Origin: JBLIAZ01 sp047632015 | GTDB taxonomy: Bacteria; Bacteroidota; Bacteroidia; Flavobacteriales_C; GCA-002722245 | Reading direction: 5' to 3' | Assembly (NCBI GenBank): GCA_047632015.1 | Contig: JBLIBC010000130.1 | Location: forward strand, 1-7,447 | Length of the DNA stretch: 7,447 nt | Translations under genes and position numbers: made by a program | Shown: positions 1 to 5,410 of the stretch, piece after piece | Position numbering within the stretch: position 1 is the stretch's first letter | How the letters are laid out: every line of letters begins with the position of its first letter | Notes under the pieces: model-generated | Database searches by the model: none | What the model saw: the letters and a program-made list of their open reading frames with translations, nothing else | Told to the model about the DNA's origin: nothing

Positions 1-382
1 TTGAAACTTCCGCCTCCACCTTAGTATCTTTTTTCTCCAAAGCCAAATTCATGAATTTCAAAGCAAGCTCCCCTTGTTGCAGTCCCTTATACGTTTTTGC
101 CATCAGCCAATAAGCCCGCATTTTAGCTGTGTCGTGGTTTCCTTGAATTGCCTGCTTAATGATGTTTTCCAGCTTTTGAATGTCCTCCTCAGGGTTTACT
201 GAAAGCGTTTTTTCGATGGACTTTAACTGAATCAGTAAGGATTTTTCACTCACCCTGCTTTGGTTTTGCAACTTTGAATAGCTGCCCCCATCACCCTTTT
301 TACCACCAGCATAGCAAGTTCCCCCTAGTAAAAGGATCATCAAAAAGACAAGGTGAAATTGGGACAGTATTCGGTTACTCAT
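1..382 (-). CDS. Exported TPR-like protein, N-terminal part (runs off the left edge)
   Basis: Reading the minus strand from an ATG at 382-380 gives 127 codons without a stop up to the window edge, so only the N-terminus is present. Residues 1-25 look like a signal peptide: Arg4, then a Leu/Ile/Met-rich core at about 11-19, then Gly-Gly-Thr-Cys-Tyr-Ala. Cys23 could be lipidated, but the residues before it are a poor lipobox, so cleavage after Ala25 is as likely. A Gly/Lys/Ser-rich linker follows. From about residue 45 the sequence is helical. Residues 90-120 (Tyr-Trp-Leu-Met-Ala-Lys-Thr-Tyr, then Ala at about 107 and 114) fit the spacing of a tetratricopeptide repeat. TPR proteins usually bind partner proteins, and in Bacteroidota they are often the sensor half of larger signalling proteins. 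What the rest of this one does cannot be seen. It is divergent from the vWA gene. Confidence 0.75.
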   Translation of the reverse strand, partial: MSNRILSQFHLVFLMILLLGGTCYAGGKKGDGGSYSKLQNQSRVSEKSLLIQLKSIEKTLSVNPEEDIQKLENIIKQAIQGNHDTAKMRAYWLMAKTYKGLQQGELALKFMNLALEKKDTKVEAEVS

Positions 383-424
383 AATATAAAAGTAAGCAAT
401 TAAAGGTTAAATCCTAATTTGAAA

Positions 425-460
425 TATTGTAAAATAGCCCAATTTCAGGGCATTACAATA
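425..460. repeat. Imperfect inverted repeat (hairpin) in the divergent gap
   Basis: The outer arms TATTGTAA (425-432) and TTACAATA (453-460) are perfectly complementary. The inner arms GCCC (437-440) and GGGC (448-451) close a 7-base loop. The two stems are separated by a small asymmetric internal loop. The element lies 42-78 bases upstream of the minus-strand TPR-like gene and about 150 bases upstream of the vWA gene. It could be an operator shared by the divergent pair or a hairpin in the leader of the minus-strand gene. The sequence alone does not decide. No good TAnnTTTG promoter was found in this gap on either strand. Confidence 0.45.
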
Positions 461-490
461 CAGTTTGAAGGCTTAACTAATTTGAGTAGC

Positions 491-504
491 CACTTAACTA
501 AGTG
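491..504. promoter_or_regulatory. Short palindrome CACTTA-N2-TAAGTG
   Basis: Two perfect 6-base arms separated by AC lie about 110 bases upstream of the vWA start. The size and two-fold symmetry fit a dimeric regulator's binding site. A 14-base palindrome in AT-rich DNA can also arise by chance, and no promoter could be placed next to it, so this is tentative. Confidence 0.25.
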
Positions 505-573
505 AATCATCCTGTTCCCTAATTGTGTGTTTTATTTAGGCTTTTTCAAATGTAGATTTAAGGTATAACGAGC

Positions 574-600
574 TTAATCAACTCAATTATTTAATCAACT
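574..600 (+). repeat. 10-base direct repeat just upstream of the vWA gene
   Basis: TTAATCAACT occurs at 574-583 and again at 591-600, a 17-base period, ending 13 bases before the ATG at 614. This lies in the expected leader of the vWA gene. It could be a tandem regulatory site or simple AT-rich duplication. No function is assigned. Confidence 0.35.
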
Positions 601-613
601 AAAATTTAACGTT

Positions 614-1801
614 ATGAAAAACACATTTAAAACAATTGCCCTGTTACTTATGAGCGGATTATTCGCTTGTACCAACGCACAAACTGTATCTCCTGGGGCA
701 GATACCACTGGAGTCGTTAATGTTGACACTCCTGCTGATGCTACCGCAACTGCTTCTAGCATTAAAAAAATTAAACTAGCCATTTTACTGGATACCTCTG
801 GTAGTATGGACGGGTTAATTGAACAAGCGAAAAACCAGTTGTGGAAAATTGTAAATCAATTGGCTAAAGCAAAAGATTCCGACGGACGTGATCCTGAAAT
901 TGAAATTGCTTTGTATCAATACGGTAATGACGGAATTTCAGCAATGGATGGATACGTGCAGCAAATTTATGGGTTCACTGGTGAGCTTGATGAAATTTCG
1001 GAAAGGTTGTTTGCTTTAAAAACCAATGGAGGATCGGAGTACTGTGGGACAGTAATTAAAAAGTCCATCAAGGAATTGGAATGGAGTGACAGCCGTGAGG
1101 ACTTGCAATTGATATTCATAGCGGGGAATGAGGCGTTCACACAAGGATCAGTACACTACAAAACTGCTTGTAATTTAGCCAACAACAAAAATGTGATTGT
1201 AAACACCATTTTTTGCGGTGAGTACCATCGAGGTGTGCAATTGAACTGGCAACATGGCGCAAGAATTACAAGTGGAAAGTACATGAACATCAATTCGGAC
1301 GCTCAAATTGTACACATTAAATCACCTTACGACATTCAAATAAACCAATTGAACATTCAATTGAACAACACTTATATAGCTTACGGACGGCAAGCTGCAG
1401 TTAAGAAAAGCAAGCAAATTAAGGAGGATTCAAATGCGGCTTCGTATGGAACGGCAAACATGACTACTAGGATTTTATCCAAAGGAGGAAAGGCATACAA
1501 GAACTCTAGTTGGGACATGGTTGATGCTGCGGAATCTGAAAGTTTTGAAGTGGCTAAAGTGGAGGGAGCTCAACTTCCTGAGGTTATGAAAGACATGAAC
1601 ACGGAGGAAAAAACAGCTTACATCGCGGTTAAAAAATCCGAGAGAACAGCTATTCAAAATCAAATAAAAGCGTTGGGTAAAAAACGTGAAGTATTTGTAA
1701 AAGCTGAACGTAAAAAAATGAACGTGGAAACGCAATTGGATGATGTCATAATTTCGGCAATCATCAAGCAGGCGGAAGGGAAGAAGTACACGTTTGAATA
1801 A
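614..1801 (+). CDS. vWA-domain lipoprotein
   Basis: This is a 395-residue lipoprotein. The N-terminus (Lys2, hydrophobic 8-17, lipobox Leu-Phe-Ala-Cys with Cys19) predicts lipid anchoring in the envelope. After a Thr/Ala/Asp-rich linker, a von Willebrand factor A domain spans about 53-235. Its first strand ends in Asp-Thr-Ser-Gly-Ser (60-64), the DxSxS metal-site (MIDAS) motif. The second metal loop is probably Gly-Gly-Ser-Glu (139-142). The third reads Ala-Gly-Asn-Glu-Ala-Phe (170-175), where many vWA domains have Thr-Asp-Gly, so Glu173 may replace the usual Asp. Residues 325-375 are charged and helical with coiled-coil character. MIDAS domains normally bind protein ligands through a metal ion. 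The partner is unknown. The ATG at 614 is chosen because it starts directly at the signal peptide. A strong terminator separates it from the next genes, so it is probably its own transcription unit. Confidence 0.9.
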   Translation: MKNTFKTIALLLMSGLFACTNAQTVSPGADTTGVVNVDTPADATATASSIKKIKLAILLDTSGSMDGLIEQAKNQLWKIVNQLAKAKDSDGRDPEIEIALYQYGNDGISAMDGYVQQIYGFTGELDEISERLFALKTNGGSEYCGTVIKKSIKELEWSDSREDLQLIFIAGNEAFTQGSVHYKTACNLANNKNVIVNTIFCGEYHRGVQLNWQHGARITSGKYMNINSDAQIVHIKSPYDIQINQLNIQLNNTYIAYGRQAAVKKSKQIKEDSNAASYGTANMTTRILSKGGKAYKNSSWDMVDAAESESFEVAKVEGAQLPEVMKDMNTEEKTAYIAVKKSERTAIQNQIKALGKKREVFVKAERKKMNVETQLDDVIISAIIKQAEGKKYTFE

Positions 1802-1819
1802 ATCAGATCACATTTAATT

Positions 1820-1860
1820 GGAGAGGGCTCATTGGCGCTCTCCTTTTTTTATTTTTTTTC
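1820..1860 (+). terminator. Intrinsic terminator of the vWA gene
   Basis: GGAGAG (1820-1825) pairs perfectly with CTCTCC (1838-1843). A few more pairs are possible inside the loop (Gly-Cys-rich bases 1827-1828 with 1835-1836 across a G-G mismatch). The stem is followed at once by seven T, an A and eight T. It begins 18 bases after the vWA stop codon. Near-upstream TTG-initiated reading through this structure into the next gene is not credible. Confidence 0.85.
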
Positions 1861-1918
1861 GGCTATTCGGATTTACGATTTGGCCGTTAAAACTCACCTT
1901 ACTTCAACCACTATGACT

Positions 1919-2593
1919 ATGAAATACCTACTTGTTACTTTACTATTTTCGGGAAGCTTTGTTGGCGCTCAAACTGATGTTCCAATTAATGCAAAAGTTG
2001 TTGTCCGTTACAACACCGTGTTGCATCAAATTAAGCAGCGAAGGGAGTTGATTAAGTCTAAAAAATCCGCTGCTGTCAGGGCCCAACAAGCTTCCCAATT
2101 ATTACATAAAAGCCTAATGGATTCTGTATTTCCAGCCTGGTACGGCACCAAATGGGATTTCAATGGAATTACTAATGTGCCTAAACAGGGTTTAATTGCT
2201 TGCGGATATTTTGTGAGCACCACTCTTAAGCATGTGGGTTTTAATTTAAACCGGTATAAAATGGCTCAACAAGCGGCGTCGGTTATCATCAACGAAACCT
2301 GTGGAAAATCGTATGTTAAAACGCATCGAAACGTGGACACTTTGTTAAATCGTTTACGAAAACGACCTGACGGGTTATATGTAGTAGGACTGGACTACCA
2401 CGTTGGTTTTTTATTAGTGGAACAAAGCAAGGTGTATTTTATTCATGCGGACTTTTTTAATGGAAAAGTGGTGCGTGAGTTGGCAAGTACATCAACAGCG
2501 TTCACGACTACTGGAATTTACGTCTTAGGGCAGATTACAGGTAACAAACCGCTGATGAATAAATGGCTGAAAGGCACAAGGATATATGGATAA
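1919..2593 (+). CDS. Exported NlpC/P60-like cysteine hydrolase (putative)
   Basis: This 224-residue protein begins with a signal peptide (Met-Lys-Tyr-Leu-Leu, hydrophobic core, cleavage near Gly16-Ala17-Gln18). An ATG six bases upstream (1913) is equally usable. The frame stays open back to 1832, but that stretch lies in the preceding terminator. The mature part has a basic helical segment (30-65), then Trp-Tyr-Gly-Thr-Lys-Trp-Asp-Phe-Asn-Gly (74-83). Next comes Ala-Cys-Gly-Tyr-Phe-Val-Ser (94-100), which resembles the nucleophile-helix start of NlpC/P60 enzymes and would make Cys95 catalytic. Tyr-His-Val-Gly-Phe (160-164) and Phe-Ile-His-Ala-Asp (174-178) supply His161 and His176 in the order that family uses. 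Such enzymes cut peptide bonds in peptidoglycan stems or related amides. It leads a compact run with an L,D-transpeptidase and a DUF4846 lipoprotein, which supports a cell-wall role. The fold is inferred from motif order only. Confidence 0.75.
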   Translation: MKYLLVTLLFSGSFVGAQTDVPINAKVVVRYNTVLHQIKQRRELIKSKKSAAVRAQQASQLLHKSLMDSVFPAWYGTKWDFNGITNVPKQGLIACGYFVSTTLKHVGFNLNRYKMAQQAASVIINETCGKSYVKTHRNVDTLLNRLRKRPDGLYVVGLDYHVGFLLVEQSKVYFIHADFFNGKVVRELASTSTAFTTTGIYVLGQITGNKPLMNKWLKGTRIYG

Positions 2594-2634
2594 TTGATTT
2601 TGACAACTATACCAAACAACTAACGACTCAGACT

Positions 2635-3261
2635 ATGAAAAATTTACTCTTATTGATCACTTGTATTTTGAGTTTGTCCTGTACTAGGATACAAGCTGAA
2701 ACGGAAGCACAAAAACAAGCTGCAGCGGACTCAATTGCCGCAGTCAACTTCAACAAAAAAAAGGTGGAAGCATTTAAGTATTGTAAAGCCAATAAGATGG
2801 ACACCAACGTATGCGTGTTAGTTGACATGAGTATTCCGTCGGGGAAAAACAGGATGTTCGTGGTCGACTTTAAGAAGGACAGTTTGTTGGAAAAGGGTTT
2901 GTGCTCCCATGGCAGTTGTGATGGTTCAACGGCACCAGAAAAGGTGGGGTCGGCGCCGCACTTTAGCAATGTACCGAGCAGCTATTGTAGTTCAATAGGG
3001 AAGTACAAGGTGGGTAATCGCTCGTATAGTAATTATGGAATCCAAGTCCATTATAAATTGCACGGATTGGAATCCACTAACAACAACGCTTTTAGGCGTA
3101 TAGTGGTGTTGCATTCTTATTTTGGTGTTCCTAATTATGAGGTGTATCCTGATCAGGCAATGACAAGTTTGGGTTGTCCGATGGTTTCAAATGACCACAT
3201 GACGTATTTAGATAAGCTGTTCAAAAAAAGGAAAAATGTATTGCTGTGGATTTATAAATAA
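2635..3261 (+). CDS. Murein L,D-transpeptidase, YkuD type
   Basis: This 208-residue exported protein fits the YkuD-like murein L,D-transpeptidase catalytic family (YkuD_2 type). Such enzymes form or exchange peptidoglycan cross-links, or attach proteins, through a catalytic cysteine. Visible landmarks are Ser-His-Gly (91-93), His-Phe-Ser-Asn-Val (109-113), Ser-Ser-Ile-Gly-Lys-Tyr (119-124), His-Gly-Leu-Glu (143-146), Arg-Ile-Val-Val-Leu-His (155-160) and Ser-Leu-Gly-Cys-Pro (178-182). His160 and Cys181 would be catalytic. The N-terminus (Met-Lys-Asn-Leu-Leu) is a signal peptide. Cys16 may be lipidated although the residue at -3 is Ser rather than Leu, so cleavage after Ala21 is possible. The frame is open from 2563, but that start overlaps the previous gene and lacks a signal peptide, so 2635 is preferred. 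The gene lies 41 bp after the NlpC-like gene. Several extra cysteines (50, 60, 90, 95, 118) might form disulfides. Confidence 0.88.
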   Translation: MKNLLLLITCILSLSCTRIQAETEAQKQAAADSIAAVNFNKKKVEAFKYCKANKMDTNVCVLVDMSIPSGKNRMFVVDFKKDSLLEKGLCSHGSCDGSTAPEKVGSAPHFSNVPSSYCSSIGKYKVGNRSYSNYGIQVHYKLHGLESTNNNAFRRIVVLHSYFGVPNYEVYPDQAMTSLGCPMVSNDHMTYLDKLFKKRKNVLLWIYK

Positions 3262-3287
3262 AACGAAACTGAACTAAACCAGACAAC

Positions 3288-4100
3288 ATGAAAAATTTAT
3301 TGGGAATATTATGTGTGCTCATTGTCACCTCTTGTCAAAGTCAATTAATTGATACGAGTGGGACTACTGTTGAAACTCGTTTTAAGGTTCCCGAAGGTTT
3401 TGTGAGGGTGGAGGCAAAAGCCAATTCTTATGCTAAATATTTAAGGTCACTTCCTTTGAAAAAACACGGGTCGTTGGTGAAACATTATGACGGCACTACT
3501 AAAAGGAATAACAACGTGTATGCAGCTGTGGTGGACTTAAAAATTGGAAAGCGCGATTTACATCAATGCGCTGATGCCGTAATGAGGTTAAGAGCCGAAC
3601 ATTTATGGAAGCAAAAAAAATACAGTCAAATTCATTTCAACTTCATGAATGGTTTTAACGCCGATTATAATTCATGGCGTGCAGGGAAAAGAATAGTGGT
3701 GAAAGGAAACAAATCACATTGGGTTCAGTCGGCAAAACCATCAAACAATTACGCTACTTTTTGGAAGTACCTTGAAATGGTTTTTGCCTATGCCGGTTCC
3801 TACTCCTTGTCAAAGGAATTGAAAACGGTAAAAGTGGCACAAATGAAAATAGGAGATGTGTTTATTTTAGGTGGAACCCCTGGTCATACCGAGATTGTGG
3901 TAGACATGGCGGTTAATTACAAGACCGGAGAAAAAATATTTTTATTGGCTCAAAGTTACATGCCGGCTCAAGAAACTCAAATTTTATTAAACCCGAAATT
4001 CGGGAATAGAGGGTGTTGGTACAGTGCCAATTTTGGGTTTACATTGGAGACGCCTGAGTTTACATTTTACAGCGATCAGTTGATGAGGTTTGATGATTAA
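3288..4100 (+). CDS. DUF4846-family lipoprotein
   Basis: This 270-residue lipoprotein has a signal peptide ending in the lipobox Val-Thr-Ser-Cys with Cys16. Its body matches what I recall of the DUF4846 family along most of its length: Tyr-Leu-Arg-Ser-Leu-Pro-Leu (51-57), Asp-Leu-His-Gln-Cys-Ala-Asp-Ala (90-97), Arg-Leu-Arg-Ala-Glu (100-104), Gly-Asp-Val-Phe-Ile (189-193), Pro-Gly-His (198-200), Ala-Gln-Ser-Tyr-Met-Pro-Ala-Gln (221-228) and Thr-Pro-Glu-Phe-Thr-Phe (255-260). The family has no established function that I know of. The Cys94, His200, Gln222 pattern resembles papain-like hydrolases (see findings), but this is inference. It is last in the three-gene run, 26 bp after the L,D-transpeptidase, and the two genes share the opening ATGAAAAATTTA. 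A role in envelope or peptidoglycan metabolism is suggested by context only. Confidence 0.9.
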   Translation: MKNLLGILCVLIVTSCQSQLIDTSGTTVETRFKVPEGFVRVEAKANSYAKYLRSLPLKKHGSLVKHYDGTTKRNNNVYAAVVDLKIGKRDLHQCADAVMRLRAEHLWKQKKYSQIHFNFMNGFNADYNSWRAGKRIVVKGNKSHWVQSAKPSNNYATFWKYLEMVFAYAGSYSLSKELKTVKVAQMKIGDVFILGGTPGHTEIVVDMAVNYKTGEKIFLLAQSYMPAQETQILLNPKFGNRGCWYSANFGFTLETPEFTFYSDQLMRFDD

Positions 4101-4110
4101 AATCATTTTT
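4092..4110 (+). terminator. Weak AT-rich terminator over the DUF4846 stop codon
   Basis: ATGAT (4093-4097) can pair with ATCAT (4102-4106) around a TAAA loop, followed by a T run to 4110. The stem is short and AT-rich, and the stop codon of the DUF4846 gene lies in the loop. It is the only terminator-like structure directly after the three-gene run. The larger inverted repeat starting at 4132 could instead stop transcription. Confidence 0.35.
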
Positions 4111-4131
4111 CGTGAAGAAAGTTCCAGTGTG

Positions 4132-4298
4132 ATCGTCATTGTTCCTGATATAATAATTGTTTAGAAATCACTTGTTTGCTGCGCTCGGCTGCGAGGAACG
4201 AAGCAATCTCATAAATAGCAAGGGGAGGTTGATATTCTTCTGATGATCAATTCTAATTCTACAAAAAGAGAGATTGTTTCGTTCCTCGCAATGACGAT
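4132..4298. repeat. Long imperfect inverted repeat with a split left arm
   Basis: The right arm (4270-4298) carries GAGATTGTTTCG, then GTTCCTCGC, then AATGACGAT. Its complement is found on the left in two blocks. The first is ATCGTCATT at 4132-4140. The second is a 20-base block at 4191-4210 beginning GCGAGGAACG, which matches with a single G/A difference (a G-T wobble in RNA). About 50 bases (4141-4190) interrupt the two left blocks. GTCATTGCGAGG...GAAGCAATCT sequences are, from memory, a common dispersed palindromic repeat type in many bacterial genomes, so this looks like a REP- or MITE-like element. No flanking target duplication was seen. The remainder of the 4101-4447 gap holds a small tandem repeat, a possible promoter and a palindrome. 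Confidence 0.7.
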
Positions 4299-4358
4299 AT
4301 AATTCACTATCAACTATCTTTAAAATTATGTAATCCCTAAGTCTTAACTGGCCTTAAT

Positions 4359-4374
4359 CCACGTTACCACGTTA
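4359..4374 (+). repeat. Tandem duplicate of CCACGTTA
   Basis: CCACGTTA occurs twice with no spacer, at 4359-4366 and 4367-4374. This is about 45 bases upstream of the possible -7 element at 4417. The position would suit an activator-type direct-repeat site, but two copies of eight bases may be a chance duplication. Confidence 0.35.
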
Positions 4375-4416
4375 ATAAGTATTTTCAAAAACCGTCTACA
4401 ACATGCACTTCGCATA

Positions 4417-4424
4417 TATCTTTG
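4417..4424 (+). promoter_or_regulatory. Bacteroidota-type -7 element (TATCTTTG)
   Basis: TATCTTTG is a perfect match to the Bacteroidota -7 consensus TAnnTTTG and lies 23 bases before the ATG at 4448. Transcription would begin near 4429-4431 and give a leader of about 18 bases. No clear TTG was seen at the expected -33 position, so the promoter may be weak or need an activator. Confidence 0.5.
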
Positions 4425-4431
4425 ATTAAAC

Positions 4432-4445
4432 GTAAACTTGTTTAC
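4432..4445. promoter_or_regulatory. Palindrome GTAAAC-N2-GTTTAC at the start of the 4448 gene
   Basis: Two perfect 6-base arms separated by TT end two bases before the ATG at 4448. They lie at or just after the predicted transcription start. A repressor bound here would block transcription. In RNA the loop of two is too tight for a full hairpin, so an operator is more likely than an RNA switch. This is tentative. Confidence 0.4.
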
Positions 4446-4447
4446 TC

Positions 4448-5002
4448 ATGGGTGTATTTTCATTGTTTGGAAAAAAGAGGTTAAAAGAGGAAGATGTGGC
4501 TAAGGTATTTGTAAGCACCATCAACGGTTTAGCCATTGAAAGTTTTCCTATTCTTAAAGATTATTTAAACGAAGTTCCAGAGTTGAAATGTTCTCCTGAA
4601 ATAGAGACGCACCAGCTAGAGTGGTTTTTATACATTGTATTTGGAGCAAATTTATATCACTTGAAAGACCATTTTGATACTGATCAGCACAACAGGATGC
4701 GTATTTTAATCATTGACGAATTCATTGAAAGCTTCGAAGACCGTTCACACGATGAGGTACTAGGTCAAATTAACATGTACGAAGATTATCTTGCTGGTTT
4801 GGATCGTTCACAAAGTGATGGATTAGGTAAAATCATGGCCTTGGCGATATTTCAGAAGTATGGTTTGAATAAATGTCAAGTGGATCATTTTCAAAAAATG
4901 AATCAGCCAAATCCTATTATTGTGAAGGCTATCGCTGATATTACTGATAATTTTATCTGGAATTGGGATGATTTGTTGGGGAATTTTCGGCTTGTAGCGT
5001 AA
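4448..5002 (+). CDS. Cytoplasmic protein of unknown function
   Basis: I do not recognise this 184-residue protein. It has no signal peptide and no membrane segment. The N-terminus (Met-Gly-Val-Phe-Ser-Leu-Phe-Gly-Lys-Lys-Arg) is short, hydrophobic then basic. Most of the rest looks alpha-helical, with acidic stretches (about 54-64 and 90-112). Two aromatic-rich segments stand out: Glu-Trp-Phe-Leu-Tyr-Ile-Val-Phe-Gly (about 58-66) and, near the end, Asn-Phe-Ile-Trp-Asn-Trp-Asp-Asp (about 167-174). No catalytic motif was seen. It stands alone between two repeat-rich gaps, with its own possible promoter and palindrome upstream and a hairpin cluster downstream, so it is probably a single-gene unit. 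Coding quality is good over the full length: conventional ATG, no internal interruption and composition like the upstream genes. Confidence 0.8.
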   Translation: MGVFSLFGKKRLKEEDVAKVFVSTINGLAIESFPILKDYLNEVPELKCSPEIETHQLEWFLYIVFGANLYHLKDHFDTDQHNRMRILIIDEFIESFEDRSHDEVLGQINMYEDYLAGLDRSQSDGLGKIMALAIFQKYGLNKCQVDHFQKMNQPNPIIVKAIADITDNFIWNWDDLLGNFRLVA

Positions 5003-5012
5003 TCTTTTTTGC

Positions 5013-5042
5013 CTTTCTTTCTTTCTTTCTTTCTTTCTTTCT
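5013..5042 (+). repeat. (CTTT)7 microsatellite
   Basis: Seven perfect tandem CTTT units run from 5013 to 5040, with a further CT. The tract begins 10 bases after the stop codon of the 4448 gene. The last two units also form the left arm of a hairpin (5034-5041 with 5046-5053). Tetranucleotide tracts slip easily during replication. Here the tract is outside any gene, so a length change would alter only the 3' region or spacing. Confidence 0.9.
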
Positions 5043-5126
5043 GCTGAAAGAAACAAAACCCTTCTTTTGATCAAAGAAGCAAAACCCTTACTTTTTTCTT
5101 GATAAAAAAGTAAGCAAAAAATCAAG
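5034..5126. terminator. Three consecutive hairpins after the 4448 gene
   Basis: Hairpin 1: TTTCTTTC (5034-5041) with GAAAGAAA (5046-5053), loop TGCT. Hairpin 2: CTTCTTTTGA (5061-5070) with TCAAAGAAG (5071-5079), imperfect. Hairpin 3: CTTACTTTTTT (5087-5097) with AAAAAAGTAAG (5104-5114), an 11-bp perfect stem with a 6-base loop. The loop CTTGAT (5098-5103) is also complementary to ATCAAG (5121-5126), so an alternative fold exists. CAAAACCCTT is directly repeated at 5054-5063 and 5080-5089, 26 bases apart. The cluster probably ends transcription of the 4448 gene, perhaps in both directions, and its repeat organisation suggests a dispersed element. Confidence 0.55.
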
Positions 5127-5167
5127 CCTAGCACCTCAAAAACTACCAGCTATCCTTTCCATTTATT

Positions 5168-5206
5168 AAAAAACAGAACACAGTAGATACTGTTGAACTG
5201 TTTTTT
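5168..5206. terminator. Hairpin with A/T-run arms (bidirectional terminator-like)
   Basis: AAAAAACAG (5168-5176) is fully complementary to CTGTTTTTT (5198-5206). Inside, CAGT (5181-5184) pairs with ACTG (5189-5192). An A run on one arm and a T run on the other give a terminator-like shape on both strands. The rest of the gene-free stretch 5003-5442 holds the microsatellite and hairpins upstream. It also has a 10-base remnant TCGTTCCTCG (5211-5220) shared with the inverted repeat at 4279-4288, and the direct repeat and possible promoter listed separately. No gene was found in it. Confidence 0.45.
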
Positions 5207-5371
5207 GCTCTCGTTCCTCGACCACATAAATCTCAAGGAGCTGGTGCCAGTTTTTTCGCTGATGGCTTTGGCATGACGTGAAGTTTGGGCGCGGTTTTGT
5301 GGAGTTAACCCTGAAAGTAGGACTTAATAATGCTCTAATTTGATACCGACTTGAAACCCAGCGTTTACAAT

Positions 5372-5398
5372 GACTACTTTGTATAGAAGTGGGACTTA
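5372..5398 (+). repeat. 27-base direct repeat, left copy
   Basis: The sequence starts GACTACTTTG and ends GAAGTGGGACTTA. It matches 25 of 27 bases at 6151-6177, differing only in two adjacent bases (GT against TG). Within each copy, CTACTT can pair with AAGTGG to form a small hairpin. A shorter related piece, AAGTAGGACTTA, lies at 5315-5326. The two copies flank the AT-rich gene 5443-6075. Confidence 0.85.
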
Positions 5399-5410
5399 AC
5401 TTGGAATTAT

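Noticed and set aside
522..560. TTG ... TAGATTTA as promoter of the vWA gene
   Set aside because: The -7-like sequence is imperfect and the spacing to the TTG (about 27) is too long for the known Bacteroidota pattern.
1832..1918. N-terminal extension of the NlpC/P60-like gene from a TTG at 1832
   Set aside because: The extension lies in the terminator and its poly-T tract, is low in complexity (many Phe), and would bury the signal peptide that starts at 1913/1919.
2563..2634. Longer start of the L,D-transpeptidase at 2563
   Set aside because: It overlaps the end of the previous gene, and the signal peptide starts only at the ATG at 2635.
2628..2969. Minus-strand 113-codon open frame
   Set aside because: It is antisense to the well-supported L,D-transpeptidase and shows no motif. 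It is a shadow of that gene.
4132..4298. Complete insertion sequence or MITE with target duplication
   Set aside because: There is no transposase and no flanking target duplication, so only a repeat element is claimed.
4823..5134. Minus-strand 103-codon open frame
   Set aside because: Its N-terminal part is made from the CTTT microsatellite and hairpins (Lys-Glu-Arg repeats) and the rest is antisense to the 4448 gene.
5372..5400. Integron attC-like site
   Set aside because: ACTTAAC at 5394-5400 fits a core-site pattern, but no matching partner core lies at the right distance, the other repeat copy lacks it, and no integrase is present.
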